Shown piece by piece: positions 21,601 to 26,264 of a DNA stretch of 64,000 nucleotides (position 1 is its first letter; every line of letters starts with the position of its first letter). Source of the stretch: Heliocidaris erythrogramma. Lineage: Eukaryota; Echinodermata; Echinoidea; Camarodonta; Echinometridae. Below the pieces are notes generated by a model, which ran no database searches, was not told the origin of the DNA, and was given only the letters and a program-made list of their open reading frames with translations. The DNA lies in NCBI GenBank assembly GCA_025617745.1, contig CM046855.1, positions 45,487,813 to 45,551,812 of the forward strand, written 5' to 3'. The position numbers and the translations under genes were made by a program.

Positions 21601-22268
21601 CCACCAGACTTGAATGATGGCATGGACAATCCAAATCCAAATCCTTTCTTTGATTTTTTTGGTTTTCCCATTTTGACAGAAGCATCAATTTCTGGTTTCA
21701 CAGCTAACGATGCATCACCTGATGGTAATGATGCATCAATGTTTCCGCTTGGAGCATTAACATCGAGTCCTGCAGAAGCACCTCCTTGAGGTACATCAAT
21801 GTCCATTTTGGCATCACCGGAGACTCCTCCAAATTTAGGTCCTTTCATTTTAATCTTTCCTTCAGCTTCATCATCAGATGAGTCACTGGATGATGATGAT
21901 GATGATGAAGATGATGAGTCACCACCAAAACCTAACCTTGCAAAGAATCCCGGCCTCTTCCTCTTTCGTGGTTTTGATTTAGCTCCAAGTTCCAGTGAAA
22001 CATCTGCATCTGGTAAAGATGCATCAGCACTGATGCCTCCTTTGGCCGCTGCTCCTTTCTTTTTAAAGACTCCTCTTGGTGGTGAGCCTTTCCCCTTCTT
22101 ACCAGCCTGCACATGTGGTGTATCAACTTTCACAATGGCACCACCTCTTCCACCAATGTCCACATCTACATCTGGTGCTCCTCCCAGGTCAACTTTGGCT
22201 GATGGAGCATCTCCACTTAGACCAAAACCAGCTCCAGCCGAAACATCTGCACCAGCATTGCCACTCCC
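3693..22268 (-). CDS. Giant terminal exon (exon 4) of an AHNAK-like repeat protein
   Basis: This 18,576-nt exon encodes residues 175-6365 of the predicted protein and the stop codon at 3693-3695. It is open throughout despite being highly repetitive. The acceptor is a polypyrimidine stretch ending in CAG just above 22268; the next codon starts phase 0 (Gly-Ser-Gly), matching the phase-0 donor of exon 3. The ATG that opens this frame at 22304 lies in the intron and is not the start. The order of regions is: PSGGIGIGGG repeats (about residues 480-790), AHNAK-type repeats (about 880-2360), KKGKxGKFxxGGKLG repeats (about 3010-3510), a DKPDISLGGGG array (about 3780-4620), then non-repetitive sequence to the end. 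Segments such as GPDVDIKGPKVEGDISGPD and LKMPKIHGPN match the vertebrate AHNAK repeat style (GPEVDIKGPK, LKMPKI). AHNAK proteins are large scaffolds at the plasma membrane and cytoskeleton; that role is inferred here. Family assignment is strong; orthology is untested. Confidence 0.96.
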   Translation of the reverse strand, partial: GSGNAGADVSAGAGFGLSGDAPSAKVDLGGAPDVDVDIGGRGGAIVKVDTPHVQAGKKGKGSPPRGVFKKKGAAAKGGISADASLPDADVSLELGAKSKPRKRKRPGFFARLGFGGDSSSSSSSSSSSDSSDDEAEGKIKMKGPKFGGVSGDAKMDIDVPQGGASAGLDVNAPSGNIDASLPSGDASLAVKPEIDASVKMGKPKKSKKGFGFGLSMPSFKSGGSGDANIGGGVKGEVPSGDVSVGGGADIGGEIGGGIGGGVDVDVKGPDAKIDLDGDADIGKKGKFGVKMPSFSFGGKGKSPKADLKADVPSGDVNVKGDLPSGGIGGGFGGGLNVDADLPSGDVKVGGDVPSADVKIGGDIDTPKGGFGLGGGGIDVNAPKIGIDAGGDAKLPSGGVDVNLPSGGIDAPKGGLGLGLGGGGGVGLPSGGIGIGGGIDTPSANIGGGIGGGVGGGIDMPSGDINAGGDVKMPKGSIGIGGGGDIGGNLPSGDIKVGGGMDMPSGDIGIKGGIGGSGGIDANSPSGGLNVGGNLPSGGIGIKGDVGGASLPSGGIGIGGGIDAPSANIGGGVGGDIDMPSGKIGMDVDTPKIGFGGGAGGGIDLPTANLGGGAGFDVRGPDAKGEVDLPDASIPGGGAKVDLSGGNIGGGIGGGIGGKVDGPDADLNIGLAGPSIGGKVKAPDADLDMELGVKPKKKKKGGFSFKFPKFDFNFFGGGGDAKMDVDADVKGGADIDVDVDAPKLKGDVSGPDVDVDAGGKKKGKFGFGFKGPKFGGHGGAGVDADIDVAKPEVDVNVKTAKPNLSGDVDLPSGGVGADIGGGIGGGIGGGGGVDIKNPDADLSVDGPDVDIKGPNMKGDISGPDLDVKGGKKKGKFGFNLPNFSFGGKGHGDADLDIDAGMSKPDVGAGLEGDIDVKGPEVDIKGPKVEGNISGPDVDIGGGGKKGKFGIGMPKFGFGGSGKGGVDIDLDVDKPDLDVGGDVKVPSGGLAIGGGLGGGAGLDVEGPDLDITKPEVDMNVKTAKPDIDARGGIGGGIGGRFGGGVDINTNGPDADLSIGGSGIGGGVDIDAKGPDVDIKGRKVEGDISGPDLDVSGPDLDISGGGKKPKGGFGFGLKMPKIHGPNFGFGGHGKGDIDVDADVDVSKPELDVSGDADLPSGGVGLDISGGAGTDIEADLPKGDVSIDGPDVDIKGPKIKGSGNGKQKGGFGFGLKMPKIHGPNFGFGGNGKGDIDVDAGADVDIAKPEVDVSVKTGKPDIGGGLDVGGGIGGGVDIDAKGPDADLSIEAPDVDIKGPKVEGDISGPDLDVSGPDLDISGGGKKPKGGFGFGLKMPKIHGPNFGFGGHGKGDIDVDADVDVSKPELDVSGDADLPSGGVGLDISGGAGADIDADLPKGDVSIDGPDVDIKGPKFKASGKKKSKFGFGFKMPKFHGPKFGGHGKGDIDADVDIAKPDVDVSMKAGKPDIGGGLDVGGGIGGGIGGGVDIDAAGPDADLSIESPDVDIKGPKVEGDISGPDLDVSGPDLDISGGGKKPKGGFGFGLKMPKIHGPNFGFGGHGKGDIDVDADVDVSKPELDVSGDADLPSGGVGLDISGGAGANIDADLPKGDVSIDGPDVDIKGPKLKGSGSGKKKGGGFGFGLKMPKFEGPKFGGHGGAGVDVDADVDVAKPEVDVNVKTGKPDIGGGLDFGGGIGGGVDIDAAGPDADLSIEGPDVDIKGPKVEGDISGPDLDVSGPDLDISGGGKKPKGGFGFGLKMPKIHGPNFGFGGHGKGDIDVDADVDVSKPELDVSGDADLPSGGVGLDISGGAGADIDADLPKGDVSIDGPDVDIKGPKIKGSGKKKGGFGFGLKMPKFEGPKFGGHGGAGVDVDADVDVAKPEVDVNIKTGKPDIGGGLDVGGGIGGGVDIDAAGPDADLSIEGPNVDIKGPKVEGDISGPDLDVSGPDLDISGGGKKPKGGFGFGLKMPKIHGPNFGFGGHGKGDIDVDADVDVSKPELDVSGDADLPSGGVGLDISGGAGADIDADLPKGGVSIDGPDVDIKGPKIKGSGKKKGGFGFGLKMPKIHGPNFGFGGNGKGDIDVDADIAKPEVDVSVKTGKPDIGGGLDVGGGIGGGVDIDAKGPDANLSIEGPDVDIKGPKVEGDISGPDLDVSGPDLDISGSGKKKGGGFGFGLKMPKIHGPNFGFGGHGKGDIDVDADIDVSKPDADLDINLPSGGAEIDVGGKAGLGGGVGLDVNGPDIGGADIDIKGPKTGGGISGPDIGGGADINIKPEADINIKAGKPDLDIGGGGGLGGTLAVGNVDVDGPDADLDVNIKGPKVKKGSKGKGKFKLGGFKFGSKGHGPDADLSGKVDVDAPDVDISAAGKIKGPDASVNGASIDVDAPDAGFSLGGKKKKYKISGGKKDEGFGIGGKFKLGGDADVPSGGVSVDAPEMKVGGDIDADADVKGPHLKGDLDVNAPDVNIKGGVKGKKKKKKRKSKKFGFGGFKLGFGGGDHTSSSSSDSSSSSDEEGGGRKGFGFGFKGPKLGGGVDAGSDLKVKGPDMNVDVNGELPDVKTDIGGGGGIGGGVGIGVSLDKPDLSAGGGIGIGGGDGAGVGIDTPSGGISLPSGGISVSGPEIDAKLKADKPDLSGDFDGGIKGGIGGGINVEAPDVDVGGAGGIGLGGGISGPSGGLSIGGPDLDVGGKGGLGVNLDVDKPDLDVSGGIGGGLGGGLGRGIGGEISGPSVGVDVNKPDLDVSGDISGGLGVGGRLGGGLGGGIGGEISGPSVDVDVDKPDLDISGGIGGIGGGISAPSGGLSLDGPDVSVKPETDINIRAGKPDVDLPGADLKLDAPDVDAPDAGIGFGFGKKGKGSGKKGKGGFDIGGKLKFGKSAKGSAEVPDMDMSAKGDVDIKGPNVSLGGGGDADLSGDLSVSSPEGKIDIGGKGKKKKSKKKGGFFGLNLSFGGSDSDDDKKDVKLGGGVGADIDVKGPELKGDADLSGGLDGKVNLGGGGITIGSAGIDAGLDVVKPEADINIKSSKPEANIGGGIGAGGDVKVDAPDVDVDIEGPKADIGGGFNIGGKKKGSGRKGKGGGFHFGKVKLGGGAKGHVNGDADLDAPEISGGIGGDANLSGDVSSPDVDLDVKGPDIDAPSGGFGFGFGKKDKKGGSGKKDKKGKFNIGGKLGFGGSGGADVDIESPKGEINLPSGSIDVGGGGDADISVKPEVDVDIKTAKPDIGGTADLSVKGPDVDVKAPDASLDVKGPEIDAPSGGFGFGFGKKGKKGSGRKDKKGKFKLGGKLGKDADVDVSAPSGDVDINGKGDVDMDVPEGGFGMKFGKKGKKDGSGKKDKSGKFKIGGKLGFGGSGGADVDIKPPAVDASLPSGGIDVNGDVDADISVKPEIDASIKSSKPSGGFGGTIGVGDLDVDVDKPKLDIGGGIGTGTNGEIDVNVAGGGGPDIDKPDLKLGGIGGGIDIDAKAKKPDVDVKGVGGFGIGGVDVDKPDINIGGGGKLGGDASGGLGIGAKVDVDKPDLDGDADGKGKFGFGFGFGFGKSKKDGSSSSSSSSSSSSSDSSDAEGKKKSKKEKKKKKGKKGFGFGFGFGGKGDVDVDVPKPDVGGGIGIGGDLGGGGGLDVSTDIDKPDISLGGGGIDVGAKVDKPDISLGGGLGGSLGGGGIEIGADVDKPDFSMGGGGGIGFGGGLGGGIDVDSKVDKPDISLGGEGGIGGGLGGSLGGGGIEIGADVDKPDISLGGGGGIGGGLGGSLGGGGIEIGADIDKPDISLGGGGIGFGGGLGGSLGGGGIDVDAKVDKPDISLGEGGIGGGLGGSLGGGGIEIGADVDKPDISLGGGGGGGGIGFGSGLGGSLGGGGIDVDSKVDKPDISLGGGGIGGGLGGSLGGGGIEIGADVDKPDISLGGGGIGGGLGGSLGGGGIEIGADVDKPDISLGGGGIGFGGGLGGSLGGGGIDVDSKVDKPDISLGGGGIGGGLGGSLGGGGGGIGFGGSLGGGGGIDVDSKVDKPDISLGGGGIGGGLGGSLGGGGIEIGADVDKPDISLGGGGGGIGFGGGLGGSIGGGGIDVDSKVDKPDISLGGGGIGGGLGGSLGGGGIEIGADVDKPDISLGGGGIGFGGGLGGSLGGGGGGIDVDSKVDKPDISLGGGGIGGGLGGSLGGGGGGGIGFGGSLGGGGGIDVDSKVDKPDISLGGGGIGGGLGGSLGGGGGIGFGGGLGGSLGGGGGIDVDSKVDKPDISLGGGGIGGGLGGSLGGGGIEIGAEVDKPDFSMGGGRGIGGFGGSLGGDGIEIGADVDKPDISLGGGGGIGGGLGGSLGGDGIEIGADVDKPDISLGGGGGGIGFGGGLGGNLGGGIDVDSKVDKPDISLGGGGGGIGAGLGGSLGGGGMEIDVDVGKPDIGLGGGGGGLDIGGGEIEIGADVDKPDISLGGGGIGGGLGGSLDGVGIEVGTDVDKPDFSIGRQGGIGGGADMDVGGFGGGISVGGGSLGIGGVDADGKGDMTLGLGGDVNTGGDLSSNIPSASLGGGGALSADVSAGGDGGAGINVEMPEGGISIGGSLGIGGGKKEKKKKRKKGKKDRGEDKEKEDKKDKKEKKKKKSGFSLLGAVGIGDGSGSSSSSSSSSSSSSSSDSEDGFFSKIKSAIGLSSDSDKDENPNSNNNNSNVLNINNNNSDIEVQVNHNNNANDDEVAGAAGTSPSHLKPEGKHKKESSDKGKRKGLSKLFGGKRKSRDVMLEIPAEATDGRPSDEQRRPLSELQSSTDTPLSQQATVPSQYSRAEFLPSSPEVAAAEVEAPKSKNKKRRAPLPPSERLASISRDSISEGSWPSTTSLESMPSSASKTTPLTSAPQESKIPRRELPATEKVMVSSIGEVSCEHPQSAQPYPLNANALVLSVESEPDLCPPSSTPVVIAGVDEESMHDENMHEIYEVVKSMPLPYGAPPPKPKRVNASPTQIDLLYETVPAVSDVLINQSVAVHESVSPHYSAEVDVTPGADEPDVILRRDQSRKPERRPNLESKKWQSESSRDSLLGEILREYTTGNIPSGDDSPTYNFQAKESVGGTVSEVITAGKMDITAPKREVKTDKVFEVRDIHAKLENVSSSIDTASGYSGQEVSSPMETSKTDEQNESRLEEELPYVRRKSVSLKDIDKSGSGISLALHMARGAAVLKRDRSADNRRMLREGLSHLMGAPIDTSGYKQEAQSDGVESKVQSGQTGDKFKIDNGQIELENNELLEASIQMELETPVHSKTESLIENMKVEKVKNVEDQLADRTVPEVDYKDTEPSVTLSSKVDSTGLETRNGNTKTKITLSSEVDICTPETQDVDTVPSIILSSKVDITAPETDDIDAKPRNTLLGKVEKSGSLISISSSPVAISDSKSKEAEDDREAKKTTGTRSMYKASTSSERQGGWDVLKSRYMRDSSQNIGSLTQEQTSKGKPLTQDQKELAKLASRSMVRSTRNMFGKDKTQPEGDNLSRTKKGSLKTKSDSVPLTSNDKVEEKPKQLTNPKKSTGSEDVKNPWRDVLKKRTSLETKKSENDSTRKDEAKSDAWWKDSLIKRKNVETADEKKSSKPVPQINKRQEVSEKSSVPWKDVKLKTATERKMKEEVNADKAQASSSSTVVPWKEALKKKKMEEQEKKKVVESRPKKVEDDQEEQHFNLIMQARKNIRRLSRNPADTDVGSMEVSSGGVILKSTPTPNSIDVISETIGRDDVNDGIDEKTTAETVQTIEVVSNQDFTDNQKSQLQKTQMTEEELLLDTVEILSDQSTDDTKEMLQNMRQKSSGSDEDKVKPDDSYHLSRFHEIHQRTESILSVIRAQNSLVEARSSSTQQSAPKPGDDSTIALRDTEARARLREKRRKARSSPNIDFDLTAVRNMINESDRTGEDTDTTLTDASIDIPWNMSPSLANQARMMRKQKKKAYGVRRGVFPLSSTDDFSDKDSSSENDMSDVSTTTVIPRMDSGFSDISSSVEPDALISSSKPAPWKHGNTSTASLEEKLFGRVSAKSKAFVPESRVGRTASLKESSGLSSSLSNLATQPSASDESLPDDVKEFMAMDKMDLQKLLLQQQQEMRLLRQQMQAVQLQAVQTTTNLTTVTSSVPSQQSSVPSQPPVAGLPYMFTHPSMVIAPTTSSMVPPVQQPMFYVHPRMPPQSVQLSGMYPVGNYQPYSTVPFPMQGHPMTQAMSGGMPPVPVQAATTISSGTPEQRLSE
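4050..4190 (-). other. Gln-rich C-terminal coiled coil
   Basis: Encodes about residues 6200-6245: DLQKLLLQQQQEMRLLRQQM then AVQLQAVQ. Leu/Met/Val positions recur at roughly heptad spacing and no proline interrupts the segment. The last ~120 residues after it are Pro/Met/Ser/Val-rich and end in GTPEQRLSE. This suggests oligomerisation near the C-terminus. Confidence 0.6.
4360..6100 (-). other. Recurring W-K/R-D/E-x-L-K short motif in the C-terminal region
   Basis: Between about residues 5567 and 6139 a Trp-centred motif recurs: GGWDVLKSR, NPWRDVLKKR, AWWKDSLIKRK, VPWKDVKLK and VPWKEALKKKK, with weaker copies PWNMSP and APWKHG. The first five lie 30-110 residues apart in Lys/Glu/Ser-rich, probably disordered sequence. 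The spacing and conservation suggest several copies of one binding motif. It superficially resembles the DFRxxL actin-binding motif of smooth-muscle myosin light chain kinase, which is a hypothesis only. Confidence 0.6.
7890..7940 (-). other. KKRRAPLPP motif (KRAP-like, SH3-ligand type)
   Basis: At about residue 4959 the protein reads KSKNKKRRAPLPPSERLAS. Cordon-bleu proteins carry KKRRAP(x)PP 'KRAP' motifs that bind the syndapin/PACSIN SH3 domain; the match here is to the short motif only. A second proline ligand, APPPKPKRVN, occurs near 7440-7505. Binding partners are inferred. Confidence 0.5.
8380..8640 (-). other. Long basic tract plus Ser/Asp cluster 4
   Basis: Encodes about residues 4718-4803. 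A Lys-dominated tract (KKEKKKKRKKGKKDRGED, then KKDKKEKKKKKSGFSLLG) precedes a run of 15 Ser ending DSEDG. A short amphipathic-looking segment FFSKIKSAIGLSSDSD follows. It marks the junction between the repeat arrays and the non-repetitive C-terminal region. Confidence 0.75.
8930..11445 (-). repeat. Glycine-rich DKPDISLGGGG array (about 26 units)
   Basis: This array encodes about residues 3780-4620. About 26 units start with VDKPDISLGGGG, continue GIGGGLGGSLGGGG, and end in one of two linkers, IEIGAD or IDVDSK, that largely alternate. Unit length varies mainly by added Gly codons, as expected from slippage in GGA/GGT runs (CCT/CCA on the plus strand). Units 3, 20 and 26 carry the variant DKPDFS. 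A Pro-Asp-Ile-Ser core followed by flexible Gly-rich sequence suggests short beta-type segments on a spring-like chain; this is inference. Confidence 0.9.
11510..11730 (-). other. Basic-aromatic patches flanking Ser/Asp cluster 3
   Basis: Encodes about residues 3688-3760. A GKFGFGFGFGFGKSKKD segment precedes a run of 13 Ser and DSSDAEG; a second Lys-rich stretch (KKSKKEKKKKKGKKGFGFGF) follows. This is the only cluster with basic-aromatic patches on both sides. It lies immediately N-terminal of the DKPDISLGGGG array. Confidence 0.75.
12270..13760 (-). repeat. Lys-rich/aromatic repeat region (GFGFGKK-GKF-IGGKLG)
   Basis: This part of exon 4 encodes about residues 3010-3510. It repeats the pattern DAPSGGFGFGFGKK, then GSGKKDKKGKF, then an IGGKLGFGG-type end, separated by acidic blocks (ADVDIESP, DADISVKPEVDVDIKTAKPD). 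The units are clearly related but more divergent than the neighbouring arrays. Each unit carries a dense Lys cluster next to alternating Phe-Gly, so net charge swings strongly along the chain. Confidence 0.8.
14740..14880 (-). other. Basic-aromatic patch plus Ser/Asp cluster 2
   Basis: Encodes about residues 2640-2682. KKKKKKRKSKKFGFGGFKLGFGGG leads directly into DHTSSSSSDSSSSSDEEGGG. The order, basic then Phe-Gly then Ser/Asp/Glu, is the same as in module 1. It separates the AHNAK-type array from the following Gly-rich region. Confidence 0.75.
15740..20150 (-). repeat. AHNAK-type repeat array with a ~630-bp higher-order unit
   Basis: Within exon 4 this segment encodes about residues 880-2360. 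Two alternating half-units recur: one around GGFGFGLKMPKIHGPN...GDIDVDADVDVSKPELDVSG...DLPSGGVG, the other around KPDIGGGLDVGGG...GPDVDIKGPKVEGDISGPD. Matching half-unit boundaries fall near 16375, 17002, 17636, 18271 and 18916, so the dimer repeats every 627-645 bp (about 210 residues). Copies in 15740-19070 are almost identical at the DNA level; copies beyond 19100 are more diverged. This indicates recent duplication or homogenisation of whole dimers. Vertebrate AHNAK is known for repeats of about 128 residues; this unit is longer because it is compound. Confidence 0.9.
20430..21340 (-). repeat. PSGGIGIGGG / PSANIGGG repeat array near the start of exon 4
   Basis: This array encodes about residues 480-790. 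Short units of roughly 15-25 residues repeat LPSGGIGIGGGID, TPSANIGGGIGGG and MPSGDIGIKGG-like segments. The same LPS motif occurs twice in exon 3, so the array appears to continue across the intron. Copies are diverged, suggesting an older expansion than the DKPDISLGGGG array. Confidence 0.8.
21880..21980 (-). other. Basic-aromatic patch plus Ser/Asp cluster 1
   Basis: Encodes about residues 269-303: KPRKRKRPGFFARLGFGG immediately followed by a run of 11 Ser, then DSSDDEAEG. The serine run sits beside acidic residues, the context preferred by casein kinase 2. The basic-aromatic half resembles membrane-inserting effector segments. It is the first of four such modules in exon 4. Confidence 0.75.
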
Positions 22269-22460
22269 CTGTAGATTTGGAAAGAAAAGAAAAGAATGAA
22301 ACAAAATTACTACAAAGATACTATCAAAGTTGTAATGGCTACTTCATATTTGTTGATAAGTTTGTTCAATTCAGAAAGGACAAAGGATGTGGACCATTTC
22401 TTCTCTTGAGAGAAAAGTATAGAAATAACTGATGACATACGATCAACTGATACTCTAGAA

Positions 22461-23123
22461 CCTGGGTTCTTAATTATTTTGTCAGGCGGGCCAGAAATAT
22501 TCCTGAGATTACGTCGCAGGCCACTAGCACCGAGTATTACAAATACATACACAGTAATTGGACTGACGTCTCTTGCCCGAATACATTGTATATTAACTTT
22601 CTGGTTTTTCATTCAGCGAGTGAGCAAAGCTAGTGAAAAAAAGAAATGACACTATAGAACCGTGAAAATGTAATTTCGTCAAATTGTGATAATTTATAGA
22701 TATGATATAAAATAAAGATTTCACTTCCCGAAAATGAAGTGGTGGGTGCCCGAATACCGGGTGATATTGATATTCTGGGGGAAGGGGGCTGCAGCCCCCA
22801 TCCCAAAATCTAAGGATGGGACAATTTCAGGATATCCCTTCCGTTTTATATCACAAACAATTATCCTTATATTTTCTTTGATGTTTTTTTATTTATTCAA
22901 ACTGGCGTGGTAGGACAGGCTCGGGGAACGGATAATTATGATATGCTATTTGCGAACGAACAAAGCGAGCGAGCAAAAATGTTGATACCCTTAGACAGGT
23001 AGGTAGGATGATGCATTATGTATCCACCACATATTACATAAAACAGAAATTCTTTTTTTTTAAACTTGATATTTTTGCGGGCCGCATGAAATCGTCTTGC
23101 AGGCTGCACTTTAAGAACAGGGG
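22461..23123. mobile_element. Non-autonomous hAT (Charlie-like) element with 8-bp target duplication
   Basis: The element is flanked by perfect 8-bp duplications CTCTAGAA at 22453-22460 and 23124-23131. Its ends are inverted: CCTGGGTTCTTAA on the left and TTTAAGAACAGGGG on the right, with a second inverted match (GGCGGGCC / GCGGGCCGC) slightly inside. GGGTTCTTAAA-type ends and an 8-bp duplication are characteristic of hAT-Charlie elements. No transposase frame is present in its 663 bp. Confidence 0.8.
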
Positions 23124-23189
23124 CTCTAGAAGAATACAACTTCGATCTATCAGCTTTGAATGTTGATCTACAAAAAAATCTGTCCGATT

Positions 23190-23251
23190 CTAACGCCCTG
23201 CTACCCCTCCTTCACTGTCTAGGCAGTGGAGTAGGGGTAGCAGGGCGTTAG
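23190..23251. repeat. 62-bp terminal palindrome (left end of the TIR-bounded segment)
   Basis: Outer arms CTAACGCCCTGCTACCCCT and their reverse complement are perfect; the inner part (TTCACTG...CAGTGGA) pairs imperfectly around TCTAG. The first 48 bases recur inverted at 27278-27325. Confidence 0.85.
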
Positions 23252-25799
23252 ACGGAACTCATGACCTCCGCGCGTTATCAGCACGAAATTAAAAGCTCTC
23301 CCAATATTCTAAAGAATCCGGTCAAGTTAAGCGTTTGGACACAAATTATTAGTTAGTAGTTCCTAAGTATAATGATCTTGTTTTGTATTTGCTGTTTGCC
23401 TAATTAATGAATTATTATTTAACTCATACATAATTATGTTCTTTAATATTGTACAATTGATTTTAATACAGAGGACTTGTTGATAAGTTGGAGAATTGGT
23501 TTACCTTAATTTTAGAAATCATTTCGTGCTTGAATGAGGATCTGGCAATTTGTTTTGGTTTGCAAGAAGATATAAAAAGAAATAATATTGCGCTATAATG
23601 CATGTTAGGGTTTATGAATTGGGATATAGGCACAGGCTAGTCATAGATTTGATATTATTAAGGATAAGAAAGTAAGTATATATTGAACTAGGATTTAAGC
23701 CATTAATAAAGAGGATGAATGAGATAGGAATTGGCAACATTACAGTGACAGGTTTGGATCATTAAGATGTATTTGAGTTGACTTTCATTTACAAACTGTA
23801 GCGTTAAGATTTGTCCCATGGATATGAGTAGAGTTCAAAGGAACTGCTACATCCCCCTTCCCCTTTGGCATTCATGCTAGACGAGCATGGAATGCAGTAG
23901 TAGAAATGGCCAAAAATCATCCTAGGTTGGCACTACTGGACCTCCTTATTATACACGGAAGTTCGAAACAGGTATGTTGCTTTTGGATGCAGTTATTGGT
24001 CATGTTTAAGTGAATGTTGTGTGTTATATAATGATCATGTTGGTTTGTCTATAGACATATACCCACTGTGCGTGGAGCATGGGCATGACTTTATGTTTGT
24101 TCTATTTTTTTTAAAAGAATATTCTTTGGACTATGCTGAAGATATATTCTGGGTCCTCCGAATGAGCGACCCCGAGCGTTATATATATTATTATGTACTT
24201 TTTATGCTCGTGAAGAAATTCCGAGTCCTTCGCCATTATTTTTGTTGTATGTGTAACTGAAAGTCGGCTTACATGCTTCTTATGGTCCGGGTTGGTTATT
24301 GATGTTGCCTATTCTAAAAGTCAGATTCAGACATTTATTAGCAAGCTAATGAAGGAATTAATTACCGTAATGTAAGTTTGTAGGTCCCAGTAATGTTTTA
24401 ACATAACCTTTATTGAGGGGAGGGGCAAGGATTTATTAAATTGTAGAATATGGCAGAGAGTAGTTTTAATTGATAAAAGGATTTTATATCCACATAATCA
24501 CTGAGATCGATAAATTGTTTGGACGTTATACAGACCTGAGTATTGCACATGCTTAATGAAGATAGTAATGGGATACATTCTGATTGCGAGTAGTAGGGAT
24601 GCCTCAGATAAGTGAGGAAGAGAGTTTTTCTAGACACTCACAAAGATACCCGCCCTTTCAGATGTATAGGCTTATTTTATCATAGTTGGGTATGTACATG
24701 CTAGGCCGATAATTTACAAATATTTTGGAAATATTGTGTTTCCTATTTTTTTTACAGTATGTTGTTAGAATGTTAGCGGTTTTCTTGATTTGATTTTAGT
24801 TTTGAGGAGATAGTTTTGAGGAGATAGTTGTTGTTTTAAAAGAATTATTTTGTAGCCCATATAATCGGGAACAATTTAATTGCTTCGGAACTAATAGGTA
24901 TGGGATGGAGAAGGTATTCTAGAAATACCATTTGAAGGTATACAATTTTAGCATGTATATCAGCTTTTGTTTTAAACCATATTTTCTTTGGTTTATAGTT
25001 GTCACTCTGATTGAGCTTATTTCATCATCTGTTTAGATTTACTATGTAGGAGTGATATGAGTAGATGGTGGTCTATTGTTGGTTAGTTTTGAGCTTTTGT
25101 ACAAGAGTTCAACTCTAAATTTCATATAGCAGGATGTTTGTGTTGGTTTTTTTTTTAAGTCATGGCAAGTGGTATGATTTACTCTAGATAGTCAATGTAC
25201 CTTTATGCTTATAATAAGTTGGTGATATTATTTTATCAGCTTATATTGATGGCACATGCCACAACCTACCGTATTGTATTTTAGTTGGCGATTTAGATGG
25301 ATAATGTTCGCTCTCATGTTTATACTTGGTATAACAACAGTTTAAGAAATTGCAGTGGTTCAAAATTTCAAATATTAGTTTTCGTTAGGGCGTTTTGAGG
25401 AAGTGTTTTCTTATGAGGTTTTTAATTTATGGTTTTAATGGGTGGCTGTGGTTAATTTGTAATGGTGTAAATTATACATGTAGGACTACTATAATTACAC
25501 ATTTGGTCTGATTTGATTGTAGATTTACATTTGATATACATGCTAGTAAATGATGGTATAATATGTTTCGGTGTTTTTATTTTGTTGTTTTGTCATTTTC
25601 GGTTACTGTATTAGGTTATAAGGTGTCATGATGTAAGATATATTATAGGATGTTCTGTATAAATTGACATTACTTCTAATATACAAATATGTGATTACAA
25701 TTTTAAAAAGTTTAAATGCATAATATTTTTTTAGCGAATGGCGCGGACGCCATTCAGGTGGCAGAGGGGAAGGTGTAACAATGAGGAAGTTAGCCCCTT

Positions 25800-25970
25800 C
25801 AAATTATTCTCTCTTCTTCTCCCTCTCTATCTTATCCAATCTCGCTCCCTCTCTATCTCTATGAGTTAGCCCCTTCAATTCTTTCTTCTCTCTCTCTCTC
25901 TCTATCCAATCCCTCTCCCTCTCTCTCTCTCTCTATCCAATCCCTCTCCCTCTCTATCTCTATGTTTTGT
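25800..25970. repeat. CT-rich microsatellite/minisatellite
   Basis: Runs of TCTCTCTC interspersed with the recurring block TATCCAATC(C/T)CTC, present at least three times, plus two copies of GAGTTAGCCCCTTCAA-type sequence. It is a simple-sequence expansion inside the TIR-bounded segment. Confidence 0.8.
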
Positions 25971-26264
25971 AGCACATACTACATGTGAAGTATATAATCT
26001 TGTTTTCTCAAAAGTCCAGAAGTTATTATGTCCAGGCCTGGAGGATTATCTTCCAACCTGTGTAAACAAAACCCAAGAAGGGCTTGGATTAATGGAACAG
26101 ATGGTCAGAAGGTCGGAGTGGTCAAGGAATGTGATGATGTTGCAAAATTATTCTGACCCCTCCTACTAACTATTGACCAATGATAATTGTAGTTTCTTTC
26201 CTCATCCCACTTTCTGTAAATAATGTACCAATCAGCTTCAGACTGTTATGAATGTGTAATTAGG

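Noticed and set aside
8302-21789. Long plus-strand Pro-rich frames (8302-13014, 13093-14796, 14818-15744, 18916-19944, 19954-21789)
   Set aside because: They lie opposite exon 4, and their openness follows from the Gly/Asp/Val/Ile bias of the minus-strand protein. Their ends coincide with sense His codons. They lack independent gene signals.
22269-22304. ATG at 22304 as the start of the giant protein
   Set aside because: The 12 codons before GSGNAGAD are polypyrimidine-derived (FHSFLFFPNLQ) and end in CAG, i.e. they are the intron's acceptor region. Exons 3, 2 and 1 join in frame at 22268.
24021-24260. 79-codon frame as a mitochondrial or protein-coding remnant
   Set aside because: A faint resemblance to mitochondrial protein composition did not hold over any length; it is T-rich with no confirmed homology.
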